From an uncultured Pelagibacteraceae bacterium (GTDB lineage Bacteria; Pseudomonadota; Alphaproteobacteria; Pelagibacterales; Pelagibacteraceae): 64,000 nucleotides of DNA. The translations under genes and the position numbers were made by a program. Where the stretch lies: NCBI GenBank assembly GCA_902599495.1, contig CACKFY010000001.1:1-64000 (forward strand). Direction: 5' to 3'. The notes under the pieces are model-generated. The model worked only from the letters and a program-made list of their open reading frames with translations. It made no database searches and was not told where the DNA came from. Positions 43,052 to 51,332 of the stretch are shown piece by piece (position 1 is the stretch's first letter; each line of letters starts with the position of its first letter).

Positions 43052-44436
43052 TTGAGTTCTTTTTTATATTTTTTAATCATATTCTTTATATTTCTTTCGG
43101 AAGTTCCGCCATAAGAATTTTTAGAATTCATTGAGTTTTTTACATTAAAAATTTTTAAAACATTATAATTAATATCTTTATAAAACCTTTTGAATTCGTC
43201 TAGTTTTAATTCGTCTAAATTTTTTTTATTTTTTTCAGCATAGTTAACGATTTTTGATGATATTTTGTATGCCTCTCTAAAAGAAAGTTTTTTTTCTTTC
43301 ACCAGATAGTCTGCAAAATCGGTTGCTGTTGTATATCCAGTTTTAGCCATATCAGACATTCTAGTTTTATTTGGATTTACGTTTTTTATTAATTCCTTGC
43401 TCATAATCAAAGTATCTTTTAAAGTATCAAATCCGTCAAATACTAGTGCTTTATCGTCCTGTAAATCCTTAAAATATGAAATCGGAAGTCCTTTCATAAT
43501 TGTTAAAATAGAATTTAATTTTCCATAATTAATTCCAGTTCTTCCTCTAATAAGTTCTGCAGGGTCAGGATTTTTTTTTTGTGGCATGATAGAGGAACCT
43601 GTTAGCATTTTATCATTAAAATAAATTAATTGATAAGCATCTGAATTTAATATTATAAAATCTTCGGCCAATCTCGATAAATGCATTGCACATACCGCAC
43701 AAGCGTAAAGAAAGTCTATTGCAAAATCTCTATCAGAAACTGTATCAATTGAGTTATTCGTTGGCTTTTTAAAACCTAATTTTTTTGAAGTAAAATTTCT
43801 ATCTATATTATAAGAAGTTCCTGACAGAGCTGCAGCCCCAAGAGGCGACTCATCTATTAATCCTAAATTATTTTGAAATCTTTTCTTATCTCTTTTGAAC
43901 ATTTCATAATAGGCTAAGAGATAATGAGCAAAAGAAATTGGTTGAGCGTTTTTAAGATGAGTAAAACCTGGCATTACTGTACTCACATTTTTATCTGCTT
44001 TGGCGACAATATTTTTCATTAAAGAGTTTAATTCCATAATCAAAATTTGCGACGAATCTTTTACCCAAAGCTTAAAGTCAGTAACTACCTGATCATTTCT
44101 TGATCTAGCTGTATGCATATAGCCTGCAGAATGACCGATAATTTCATATAATTTTTTTTCAATGTTTAAATGGATATCTTCAAATTTTTCCTCAAAAATA
44201 AATTTACCTTTTCTAATCTGCCCCTCAATTTTATCTAGTCCTCTAAGTATTTTCTTACCTTCTTTAGCAGGTATAATTTTTTTCTTAATTAACATTTGAG
44301 TATGAATTTTAGATGCAAAAATATCTTGCGCGTAAAGTCTTTTATCCACGTTTATTGATGCTCCAATTCTTTGAAATGATTTAGAAGTTGAGCTTTTAAA
44401 TCTACTTGACCAAACTGTCTTATTTTTATTTGTCAT
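43048..44436 (-). CDS. argH: Argininosuccinate lyase
   Basis: Releases arginine and fumarate. Fumarase/aspartase superfamily signature GSSIMPQKKNPDPAELIRGRTG near residue 275, AGYMHTARSRNDQVVTDFKLWVKD near 105 and MPGFTHLKNAQPISFAHYLLAYYEM near 155. The 462 residues are standard. It overlaps the following lipoprotein gene by 4 bp (ATGA). Confidence 0.96.
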   Translation of the reverse strand: MTNKNKTVWSSRFKSSTSKSFQRIGASINVDKRLYAQDIFASKIHTQMLIKKKIIPAKEGKKILRGLDKIEGQIRKGKFIFEEKFEDIHLNIEKKLYEIIGHSAGYMHTARSRNDQVVTDFKLWVKDSSQILIMELNSLMKNIVAKADKNVSTVMPGFTHLKNAQPISFAHYLLAYYEMFKRDKKRFQNNLGLIDESPLGAAALSGTSYNIDRNFTSKKLGFKKPTNNSIDTVSDRDFAIDFLYACAVCAMHLSRLAEDFIILNSDAYQLIYFNDKMLTGSSIMPQKKNPDPAELIRGRTGINYGKLNSILTIMKGLPISYFKDLQDDKALVFDGFDTLKDTLIMSKELIKNVNPNKTRMSDMAKTGYTTATDFADYLVKEKKLSFREAYKISSKIVNYAEKNKKNLDELKLDEFKRFYKDINYNVLKIFNVKNSMNSKNSYGGTSERNIKNMIKKYKKELK

Positions 44437-44465
44437 AAACTATGTTATTTTTAATTTAAATTAAT

Positions 44466-45047
44466 ATGAAAATTAGTAAATCTTTTAAAATCATAACGTT
44501 CATTTTTATAGGCTTTTTATTTGTTAATAACCCACCTGCTTATGCTGAACTCCCTAACAATCTTATCATTCACGAAAAACCTAAAAAAATTACCAACTTA
44601 ACTTTTAAAGATATCAATCTTCAGGATGTCGATTTATCTAAGAATAAAGGCAAGATCATGGTATTAAATTTTTGGGCGACCTGGTGTGCGCCTTGTAAAA
44701 AAGAGATGCCGTCATTAGAAAAACTCGCTCAAGATCTTCCTCAGATAGAAGTCTATCCAATAAACATGGAACCACCTAATAAACTTAGAATAAGAGACTG
44801 GTTACAAGATATAGGAGTAGTGAGCTTAAACACTTATTTTGATCCTAAATTAGATTTGGCAAAAAAGTTTAAATTAATTGGCATGCCAACAACAGTTTTA
44901 GTAGATAAAGACGGTTATGAATTTGGTAGAATAATGGGAGAGTTTGATTTTAATGAAAAAAGGTTTAAAGACCTTTTAAAAAAAAAATTAATCTTTGAAA
45001 AAATAAGCAAGCAAAACCAAAACAATAATAGCTATAAACTGAAGTAA
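44466..45047 (+). CDS. TlpA-like thiol:disulfide oxidoreductase
   Basis: Signal peptide in residues 1-27 (cleavage after AYA), then a thioredoxin fold with the active site WATWCAPCKKEMPSLE (Cys74, Cys77) and GMPTTVLVDKDG with the cis-Pro near residue 143. Such proteins reduce apocytochrome c or copper-site cysteines in the periplasm. The final 60 bp run, tail to tail, through the end of the HIG1-type gene, so both genes use both strands there. Confidence 0.9.
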   Translation: MKISKSFKIITFIFIGFLFVNNPPAYAELPNNLIIHEKPKKITNLTFKDINLQDVDLSKNKGKIMVLNFWATWCAPCKKEMPSLEKLAQDLPQIEVYPINMEPPNKLRIRDWLQDIGVVSLNTYFDPKLDLAKKFKLIGMPTTVLVDKDGYEFGRIMGEFDFNEKRFKDLLKKKLIFEKISKQNQNNNSYKLK

Positions 45048-45188
45048 AACTCTCAGCTGCATTAATTTATTTGAGTATTTTTTACTAGTACTACCACCTT
45101 TGAATAAAGTATAAATACCTAAGATTAAAACTATGGCGACAGCTCCAAGAAGAGAAAAACCAATAAAGTTGAATAACAGTTCTGACAT
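44988..45188 (-). CDS. HIG1-domain twin-transmembrane protein
   Basis: 66 residues with two hydrophobic helices (residues 7-29 and 43-63) and the connecting motif SNKLMQLRVLLQFIAIIVLVL, the core of the HIG_1_N domain. In mitochondria and alphaproteobacteria such proteins associate with terminal oxidases; whether this one does is inference. Its last 60 bp overlap the TlpA-like gene convergently. It lies 15 bp from the divergent esterase gene. Confidence 0.82.
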   Translation of the reverse strand: MSELLFNFIGFSLLGAVAIVLILGIYTLFKGGSTSKKYSNKLMQLRVLLQFIAIIVLVLLAYFFKD

Positions 45189-45203
45189 AAGAAAGTATAT
45201 ATA

Positions 45204-45860
45204 ATGAGCTATTCACTAAATACAACTATAATTAATTCTTTGGATAAACAAAAACCTGATAATGCTGTAATACTTTGCCACGGTTATGGGGGAGATGGAA
45301 AAGATATTTCAATACTTGCAAATTATTGGAAAAATTATCTAACAAAAACGGTTTTTATATGTCCAGATGCACCAGAGAGATGCGCAGTTAGTCCAACCGG
45401 CTTTCAATGGTTTGACTTGATGAATAAAACAAAGGATGAAATTTTGGCTAAGTCTTTAGTTGCTGAAATTAAACTTAACAAACTAATTGATGAAGTTAAA
45501 AAAGAATACAATATCCCGTCTGAAAGAATAATTTTATGTGGCTTTAGTCAAGGATGTATGATTAGTTTACAAACTGGCTTAAAAAGAAAAGATAAGATTA
45601 ATTCAATAATTGGTTATTCAGGCAAGATAATCGATGTTGAACATATTGAAAATAATATTATATCGAAACCTGATATTATATTAATGCACGGTGATAAGGA
45701 CGAGGTAGTTCCAATAAGTTTTTTACTTGAGGCAAAAGAGTTATTTAATAAAATGGATTATAAGATACAAACTAAAATTTTTCAAAATTGCGAACATAGA
45801 ATACCTCAAGAAGGCTCAAGTCTTGGCTTAGAATTTATAAAAAAAAAAATGTATTTATAA
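45204..45860 (+). CDS. Phospholipase/carboxylesterase family hydrolase
   Basis: Alpha/beta hydrolase of 218 residues. Oxyanion-region HGYGGDGKD near residue 26, nucleophile Ser115 in LCGFSQGCMIS, acid in LMHGDKDEVVP near 168 and His near 198 (NCEHRIPQEG). It matches the acyl-protein-thioesterase-like esterases common in alphaproteobacteria. The natural substrate is unknown. Confidence 0.88.
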   Translation: MSYSLNTTIINSLDKQKPDNAVILCHGYGGDGKDISILANYWKNYLTKTVFICPDAPERCAVSPTGFQWFDLMNKTKDEILAKSLVAEIKLNKLIDEVKKEYNIPSERIILCGFSQGCMISLQTGLKRKDKINSIIGYSGKIIDVEHIENNIISKPDIILMHGDKDEVVPISFLLEAKELFNKMDYKIQTKIFQNCEHRIPQEGSSLGLEFIKKKMYL

Positions 45861-45916
45861 CAATATGTCACAAAATTATAACTTGATTTAATTTTTTATA
45901 TCATTTAGCTTTAGAT

Positions 45917-46486
45917 ATGATTATTTCTGCCAATGATAAAGTTCCACTAGAAAAATGTCCTGCTCTAGTTTTAAATGCTGACTTTAGACCTCTAAGCTAC
46001 TATCCTTTATCTTTATGGTGTTGGCAAGACGCTGTTAAATCAGTTTTTTTAAATAGGGTGAGCATTGTTTCAAATTATAAAAGAAAAATTAGAAGCCCTT
46101 CATTTGAAATGAATCTACCAAGTGTGATAGCTTTAAAAAATTTTGTAAAGCCCTCAGATAATCCGAATTTTACAAGATTTAATGTTTTTTTAAGGGATAA
46201 GTTTACATGCCAATACTGTGGAGACAAAAAAGATTTAACTTTTGACCATCTTTTACCTAAGTCAAAAGGTGGAATCACAGACTGGGAAAATGTTGTAACA
46301 GCTTGCTCCACATGTAATGTTAAAAAAGGTGGAAAATTATTTGAAGCTAGCGGAATGAAATTATTTAATAAACCTTATAGACCTACTGTAGATGATCTCC
46401 ATAGAAATGGAAGAAATTTTCCACCAAATTTTTTACATGAAAGTTGGATGGATTACTTATATTGGGATATCGAGCTAGAACCCTAA
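45917..46486 (+). CDS. HNH endonuclease family protein
   Basis: 189 residues. The HNH core is at 98-140: CQYCG (Cys98, Cys101), the DH pair at 110-111 in LTFDHLLPKSKGG, Asn125, and CSTCN (Cys130, Cys133) for zinc. The N-terminal part (ALVLNADFRPLSYYPLSLWCWQDAVKSVFL) is the extension shared by a widespread chromosomal HNH family of unclear role, not a restriction or homing system. It ends directly against coq7 on the other strand, with no gap. Confidence 0.87.
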   Translation: MIISANDKVPLEKCPALVLNADFRPLSYYPLSLWCWQDAVKSVFLNRVSIVSNYKRKIRSPSFEMNLPSVIALKNFVKPSDNPNFTRFNVFLRDKFTCQYCGDKKDLTFDHLLPKSKGGITDWENVVTACSTCNVKKGGKLFEASGMKLFNKPYRPTVDDLHRNGRNFPPNFLHESWMDYLYWDIELEP

Positions 46487-47020
46487 TTAAATTTTTTCTG
46501 AAATCGCGATTGCAACTCTCGAAGAAGTTTTAATAATTTTATCTAAAACATTATACAACCCTTTTTTAGTAGCCCCACTTTCGTAAGCTATATCTTTATG
46601 GTCCAATTCGTCTTGTCTAAATTTTATGATTTTTTCTTTTAAATCTTTCTCATCATCTTGAAGTTTATATGTTTGATCCTTATAATGACCATCAATCACC
46701 TCCTCAACTGAGGCTGTACATAACATTGCAGCTTTTTTACCCATCATGGCTGTGCCAAATCCTAACGTGATACCCATCAAGTCCCATAGAGGTAAAAGTT
46801 TTGTAGGCTTAATATTTCTTTTTTGTATTTCTTTGTCAAAAAATTCATAATGTTCCTTTTCATGTTCTCGCATATCTTCAATCTTTTTTTTCAATTCCTC
46901 ATCTTGCTTAAAGGTTTTTAAAGCCAATAATTGACCTTCATAAATTTTAATAGCGCCACGCTCACCGGCGTGATCCACTCTTATTATTTCCTCTAAAGTT
47001 TTTTTATCTGTTTTAATCAT
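46487..47020 (-). CDS. coq7: Demethoxyubiquinone hydroxylase Coq7
   Basis: Di-iron monooxygenase of ubiquinone synthesis, 177 residues. Iron ligands lie in the four-helix bundle motifs RVDHAGERGAIKIYEGQL, MREHEKEHYEFF, SVEEVIDGHYKDQ and RQDELDHKDIAYE. Coq7 is typical of alphaproteobacteria and mitochondria. Its ATG overlaps the stop of the DsbB-like gene by 4 bp. Confidence 0.95.
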   Translation of the reverse strand: MIKTDKKTLEEIIRVDHAGERGAIKIYEGQLLALKTFKQDEELKKKIEDMREHEKEHYEFFDKEIQKRNIKPTKLLPLWDLMGITLGFGTAMMGKKAAMLCTASVEEVIDGHYKDQTYKLQDDEKDLKEKIIKFRQDELDHKDIAYESGATKKGLYNVLDKIIKTSSRVAIAISEKI

Positions 47021-47481
47021 TTTTTTATTATTTTTTTCAACAATATATAACTTATTATAATAGAAAAAACTGCGTTAAATGTAGCAAGTGATAAACCAAA
47101 AATTGTAAAAGTTACATCCTTACAGCTTATTGGCGCTTTGGCTAAATCTTTTAAGAGCTCCTCCGTAGTTAGGATATTAGTATTAATACCTAGTTCACAA
47201 AATAGACTTTCACTAAAAATATCTTGTTCAATTCCTACATGGTATACTGAAATTACTGAACCAAATAAAAATAAAAATAGAATTAAAAGTAAAATTATTT
47301 TTTCCCATTTATTTATAAAAATCAGAAGTGATCCAAATATTATTGTACCGATATATGGTATACGTTCAATTTTACATAAATTGCAAGGTTCGTGACCTAA
47401 AATAAATTCAACAAAATAGGCGAAGCTTAATGCTATAGCACTTAAAATCACGAGTAAATTTAGAGCAGCCTTATTGTTCAT
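47017..47481 (-). CDS. DsbB-family disulfide bond protein
   Basis: 154 residues with four hydrophobic helices. The first periplasmic loop carries the quinone-linked pair in GHEPCNLCKIERIPY near residue 30; the second loop contains two more Cys (SLFCELG and PISCKDVTF, about 25 residues apart). DsbB reoxidises DsbA with ubiquinone. It starts 1 bp after the YqaA-like gene and overlaps coq7. Confidence 0.9.
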   Translation of the reverse strand: MNNKAALNLLVILSAIALSFAYFVEFILGHEPCNLCKIERIPYIGTIIFGSLLIFINKWEKIILLLILFLFLFGSVISVYHVGIEQDIFSESLFCELGINTNILTTEELLKDLAKAPISCKDVTFTIFGLSLATFNAVFSIIISYILLKKIIKK

Positions 47482-47482
47482 G

Positions 47483-48079
47483 TCATTTAAAGTATAAATA
47501 AATTCCTGAAGAAATTAAAACTATTAAAATTCCCAAAATTGTAAACCATTTGAAGCCTTCCTTTTTTAATAGAATTTCAAATTTATCACCGAATTTCATT
47601 GATAAGTAAGAGACTATAAAAAATCTTAATCCTCTAGAAATAAAACTTATTAATATAAATATATAAAGATTAAAACTAATAAAGCCACTTGTGATAGTAA
47701 AAACTTTATATGGGAGTGGAGTAAAGCCAGCTAAAAATAGTGTACCAATCCATAAAAACAGACCTGCTTTATTAGACAGTTTATCTTGTAAACTAAATAC
47801 TTTATCCTCATAATTATAAAATTCTATTATAGACATTGAAAAATCTAAAAACGTACTTCCTAAAAAATAACCAAATACTCCTCCTAAAACTGAAAATAAT
47901 GTTGCTATGAAAAAAATTTTTAAATAATCCTCTTTTTTTGCGAGAACCATCGGTACAATCATTACGTCAGGTGGAATAGGAAAAAACGAACTCTCAATAA
48001 AAGATATAAAAGCCAAGAAGGGCTTTGAAAATTTATGTCTAGCTAAATTAAGACATCTATCATATAATTTCTGTAACAT
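47483..48079 (-). CDS. YqaA-family (VTT/DedA-like) membrane protein
   Basis: 198 residues; FISFIESSFFPIPPDVMIVPMVLAKKE near residue 25 is the VTT-domain signature, followed by FFIATLFSVLGGVFGYFLG and AGFTPLPYKVFTITSGFISFN. The family probably moves lipids or small ions across the membrane; the role of YqaA is not settled. It precedes the dsbB-like and coq7 genes and lies 17 bp from the divergent gene at 48097. Confidence 0.88.
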   Translation of the reverse strand: MLQKLYDRCLNLARHKFSKPFLAFISFIESSFFPIPPDVMIVPMVLAKKEDYLKIFFIATLFSVLGGVFGYFLGSTFLDFSMSIIEFYNYEDKVFSLQDKLSNKAGLFLWIGTLFLAGFTPLPYKVFTITSGFISFNLYIFILISFISRGLRFFIVSYLSMKFGDKFEILLKKEGFKWFTILGILIVLISSGIYLYFK

Positions 48080-48096
48080 TATTCACTTATACAAGC

Positions 48097-49182
48097 ATGT
48101 CAGATAAAAAAGAAATAAAAAACTTGAACAATCTTACAAAGGTTGATTTTAAAAAAAAACAGGCTGGATTTGATGATGAATTTATAAGTAAGTCAGAAGT
48201 TCATTCTATATTATCTGCAAATTTCGGAAGAATAAGTGATCATTGGTTCAAGTTTTCTACTACATGGAACTATAATGCTTATCAAACATTCATGGATATG
48301 GACAAATACCTGATTCTTATTTATCTTGTTCAAAAGTCTTTTCGTCATTATGCAGATATACTAATAATTCACTCTGAAGAACAATTTTACACAAAAGAAG
48401 AATTTGAAATTGAAAAAATTAATTTGATCGAAATTTCTGAGGATCTTGGTATTGCCAAAGAAACAGTAAGAAGAAAAGTTAATGAATTAAATTCTGAAGA
48501 GATACTGATTAGGAAAGGAAAAAAGATTATTCTTAAACCCTTAACTTTTGTCCATCAAAGGCCAAAACATTCAATTAAAATGTTATCTCAATTTCTAAAT
48601 GTTTGTTCAAAATACTTAGCTACACAGGAGTGGTTTGGTAATCATGTTGAAGCGCAAGATATAGATGATTTTATTAGGCAAAATTTTACGCTTGTTTGGA
48701 GATTTTTCTTTAGATTTAAGATTCCATTTTTAATTAGACAAAGAAAATTCCACGGAGATTTAGAAAGCTTTATTGTTGCTGGAACTATATTTGCTAACAA
48801 CATAGTTCGGCTAAAAGAAAAATATAAAAGTAATCCTATAACTAAAAAAACTTATTCAAATGATCTTGGGGAAGAAAATTTTGTGGAATGGGCAAAGTTT
48901 ATAATTTTGTCAAAAGAAAATATTCTTGGAATGAATGCCTCTTCAATTTCTGAAATTACTGGTATTCCAAGAGCAACAGTAATAAGAAAACTGAGAATTT
49001 CTGAGAAGACTGGCATGATATACAGAGATAAGCAACAGCTCTACACAATTGGAAAGAGTTATAAGGCTAAACTTAAAGATCTCGGAAGAGTGTTTTCTGA
49101 AAACCAAATTGATTTATGCAAATTTGTATCAACATTTTTTGAGCTTTACAGAAATCCAAATATTAATAAAAAACTTAAATAA
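48097..49182 (+). CDS. Unrecognised protein with two helix-turn-helix segments
   Basis: 361 residues. Residues 108-145 (INLIEISEDLGIAKETVRRK, then a wing) and 278-318 (MNASSISEITGIPRATVIRK, then a wing) look like two winged-helix domains related to each other: both read hydrophobic-x-E-I-x-x-x-x-GI-x-[KR]-x-TV-x-RK. The part before each is helical with no sensor motif I recognise. Most likely a DNA-binding regulator with a duplicated domain. The start lies 17 bp from the divergent yqaA-like gene, so it may control that operon; this is inference. Confidence 0.8.
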   Translation: MSDKKEIKNLNNLTKVDFKKKQAGFDDEFISKSEVHSILSANFGRISDHWFKFSTTWNYNAYQTFMDMDKYLILIYLVQKSFRHYADILIIHSEEQFYTKEEFEIEKINLIEISEDLGIAKETVRRKVNELNSEEILIRKGKKIILKPLTFVHQRPKHSIKMLSQFLNVCSKYLATQEWFGNHVEAQDIDDFIRQNFTLVWRFFFRFKIPFLIRQRKFHGDLESFIVAGTIFANNIVRLKEKYKSNPITKKTYSNDLGEENFVEWAKFIILSKENILGMNASSISEITGIPRATVIRKLRISEKTGMIYRDKQQLYTIGKSYKAKLKDLGRVFSENQIDLCKFVSTFFELYRNPNINKKLK

Positions 49183-49210
49183 ACTCTTTAATTAAAGTAT
49201 TGTTTCATAA

Positions 49211-49216
49211 TATACT
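49211..49216 (+). promoter_or_regulatory. Candidate -10 element for tRNA-Leu
   Basis: TATACT (5 of 6 consensus positions) ends 8 bp before the tRNA, which would place transcription start at 49223. The -35 region 17 bp upstream (TTAATT) is weak, so confidence is low. Confidence 0.35.
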
Positions 49217-49224
49217 TTGATCAA

Positions 49225-49308
49225 GGGCGAATGGTGGAACTGGTAGACGCGCCGGACTCAAAATCCGGTGGTAGCAATACCTTGAGAGTTCGAGTCTCTC
49301 TTCGCCCA
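49225..49308 (+). tRNA. tRNA-Leu(CAA)
   Basis: Acceptor stem GGGCGAA (49225-49231) pairs with UUCGCCC (49301-49307), discriminator A. The anticodon arm is CCGGA-CUCAAAA-UCCGG with anticodon CAA (reads UUG). A long variable arm (GGUAGCAAUACC) identifies a class II tRNA, and the T arm is GAGAG-UUCGAGU-CUCUC. CCA is not encoded. It lies between the two-HTH gene and the acyl-CoA ligase. Confidence 0.96.
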
Positions 49309-49315
49309 CAAAGTT

Positions 49316-50998
49316 ATGGATATAAGTAAATTAAACAGCTTAGTTGAACTTTATTTTAAAAAAGTAGAAGAAGTTGACGGTAAAAGACCATTTTTAAAAT
49401 GGCTCAAACCAAATAAACAAAATCATAATTGGGAAGAAACTACTCAAATAATTTATAAACTTACTGCAAAAATTAAATCATTAATAAAAAAAGGTGACAG
49501 ATGTTTAATTTTATCTGAGAATAGGCCATACTGGTTAATGACAGATATAGCCATAATGAATGCTGGAGGAATTTCAGTTCCAATTTTTACAACTTATTCT
49601 GCAAATGATTATGAATATATTTTAAATGATTGTAAGCCTTCATTAATATTTGTTTCAAATCAAGATCAATTTAATAAGATTAAAAAATTTATTAGTAGCG
49701 ATGTCAAAAAAATAATATCTTTTGAACAAATAAATGCTAACAGTCTTTTAATTCAAGAGATACTTGAAGAGGAAATTAGTGAAAAAATTGCAAATAAGGA
49801 TTTAAAAAGAAATATGCCTGCTTGCATTATTTACACTTCAGGTACATCGGGAAATCCCAAAGGAGTTGTTTTAAGTCATGGAGGTATTTTATCTAACTGT
49901 GAGGGTGCTGTTGAATTATTGGAAACTTTAACCAAAAAAAAAGATCCAGTATTTTTGACCTGGCTACCTTTATCACATTCTTATGAACATACAGTTCAAT
50001 TTGTACAAATTATAGTTGGAGCAAAAGTTTTTTATGCTGAAAGTTTAGAGAAACTAATTACCAATATGGAAAAGGCTAAGCCAACAATTGTTACTGCAGT
50101 TCCAAGATTTTATCAAACCCTTTTTATAAAAATAAATATGAATTTTGAAAGACAATCAGGATTAAAAAGAAAACTTATTAATCAAACGTTAAATTTGGGA
50201 AAAAAAATACTCAAAAAAGAGGAACTGAAATTAACTGAAAAAATCACAAATTTTTTATGTGAAATTTTAGTAAGAAAAAAAATAAGAAACCAGTTCGGCG
50301 GTAATCTGCAGGCCTTTGTATCTGGGGGAGGAGCTTTGGATCAAAATGTTGGAGAGTTTTTAAACGCTGTTGGATTACCCACTCTTCAAGGATATGGCTT
50401 AACCGAAGCCTCTCCAGTTGTAAGTTGTAATTTACCAGATTTAGTCAAAGTCGATTCGGTAGGTCCTCCTTTTAGAACTAATAAAGTCAAAATAGCTGAT
50501 GATGGAGAAATTCTTATTAAGGGTGAAAATGTTATGTTGGGATATTGGAATTTAAAAGAGGAAACTGAAAAAGTAATCAAAGATGGATGGCTTCATACTG
50601 GAGATATAGGCGAATTAGATAATAATAATTATTTAAAAATTACTGATAGAAAAAAAGACATTATTGTAAATCTTGGCGGCGACAATATTTCTCCAAGCAA
50701 GATTGAAAATATTTTATGCTTGAGTGAAAACATTAAACAATCTTTTGTTTATGGAGACAAAAAAAATTATTTAGTTGCATTAATTGTAAGTGAAAAAGAA
50801 ATTAGTAAAGAAAAAATTAAACTTATAATTGAAAATATAAACAAAAGTTTAACTTTAATAGAAAAAATTAAAAAATTTGTCTTAATTTATGAAGAATTTA
50901 CAATTGAAAACGGAATGCTTACACCAACTTTAAAGTTAAAAAGAAAAGAAATAATTAAAAATTATAAACAACAACTAGAAAAACTTTATAATAATTAA
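49316..50998 (+). CDS. Long-chain acyl-CoA ligase (AMP-binding)
   Basis: 560 residues. P-loop-like IIYTSGTSGNPKGVVLSHGG near residue 172, LPLSHSYEH, LQGYGLTEASPVVSCN near 355 and the hinge GWLHTGDIGELDNNNYLKITDRKKDIIVNLGGDNISPSKIE near 420. These are hallmarks of FadD/FAA-type ligases that activate fatty acids with ATP. It lies alone after the tRNA; no beta-oxidation genes are nearby, so the acyl substrate and purpose (salvage or lipid repair) are open. Confidence 0.88.
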   Translation: MDISKLNSLVELYFKKVEEVDGKRPFLKWLKPNKQNHNWEETTQIIYKLTAKIKSLIKKGDRCLILSENRPYWLMTDIAIMNAGGISVPIFTTYSANDYEYILNDCKPSLIFVSNQDQFNKIKKFISSDVKKIISFEQINANSLLIQEILEEEISEKIANKDLKRNMPACIIYTSGTSGNPKGVVLSHGGILSNCEGAVELLETLTKKKDPVFLTWLPLSHSYEHTVQFVQIIVGAKVFYAESLEKLITNMEKAKPTIVTAVPRFYQTLFIKINMNFERQSGLKRKLINQTLNLGKKILKKEELKLTEKITNFLCEILVRKKIRNQFGGNLQAFVSGGGALDQNVGEFLNAVGLPTLQGYGLTEASPVVSCNLPDLVKVDSVGPPFRTNKVKIADDGEILIKGENVMLGYWNLKEETEKVIKDGWLHTGDIGELDNNNYLKITDRKKDIIVNLGGDNISPSKIENILCLSENIKQSFVYGDKKNYLVALIVSEKEISKEKIKLIIENINKSLTLIEKIKKFVLIYEEFTIENGMLTPTLKLKRKEIIKNYKQQLEKLYNN

Positions 50999-51201
50999 TA
51001 AAAAATTAATTAAATTGTCTTAAAAAAACATTGAAATTACTTAACTTTTTAAAGTTTATAAAACTAAACAAAAAAAATTAAAATTTTTAATTTTTATAAA
51101 AAATTTGCACTTTAATTTGTGTTTGACATCAAAGGAAAAAAACTTAAAGATTAAATTACAAAACGAATCATAATGATTTGTTTATAAAACAGGGAGATAA
51201 G
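50999..51201 (+). promoter_or_regulatory. 203-bp leader region of the polybasic mini-gene
   Basis: This is one of the longest gaps in the window. Apart from a perfect TTGACA at 51123-51128, about 75 bp before the mini-gene ATG, I see no complete promoter: the best -10 candidates 15-18 bp downstream match only 3 of 6 positions. The region is very A/T-rich and shows no stable hairpin by eye. The ribosome-binding site of the mini-gene (AGGGAG, 51191-51196) ends 5 bp before its ATG. Confidence 0.4.
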
Positions 51202-51267
51202 ATGGCTAAAAGAAGAAAAAAAGCTAAAAAGAAAAAAGCTAAAAAAAGAAGAAGAAGAAGAAGATAG
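51202..51267 (+). CDS. 21-residue polybasic mini-protein
   Basis: ATG at 51202 is preceded by AGGGAGATAAG, the clearest Shine-Dalgarno in the neighbourhood. The peptide starts MAKRRKKAKKKKAKK and ends in six consecutive Arg: apart from Met and three Ala it is only Lys and Arg. A 13-bp terminator stem follows 26 bp after the stop. Composition suggests nucleic-acid binding (histone-H1-like or ribosome-associated), but no family is recognised. Possible confusion: A/G-rich DNA can encode Lys/Arg by chance; the start signal, terminator and isolated position argue against that. Confidence 0.7.
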   Translation: MAKRRKKAKKKKAKKRRRRRR

Positions 51268-51292
51268 TACTCTTCTAAATTCTTTGTTAATT

Positions 51293-51329
51293 AAACGCCC
51301 TTTTTGATTTTTTTAAAAAGGGCGTTTTT
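51293..51329 (+). terminator. Strong, probably bidirectional intrinsic terminator
   Basis: A perfect 13-bp stem: AAACGCCCUUUUU (51293-51305) with AAAAAGGGCGUUU (51315-51327), 9-nt loop, followed by further T on the plus strand. It lies between the stop of the 21-codon gene (51267) and the end of carD on the other strand (51333); on the minus strand the same stem is followed by UUUAAUUAA, so it can serve both. Confidence 0.88.
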
Positions 51330-51332
51330 ATA

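Noticed and set aside
45917-46486. HNH protein as part of a restriction or defence system
   Set aside because: Its neighbours are housekeeping genes, no methylase or specificity gene lies nearby, and its N-terminal extension matches a widespread chromosomal HNH family.
50999-51201. Structured non-coding RNA in the gap after the acyl-CoA ligase
   Set aside because: The region is mostly A/T with no stable paired segments by eye; the only supported element is the mini-gene signal at its end.
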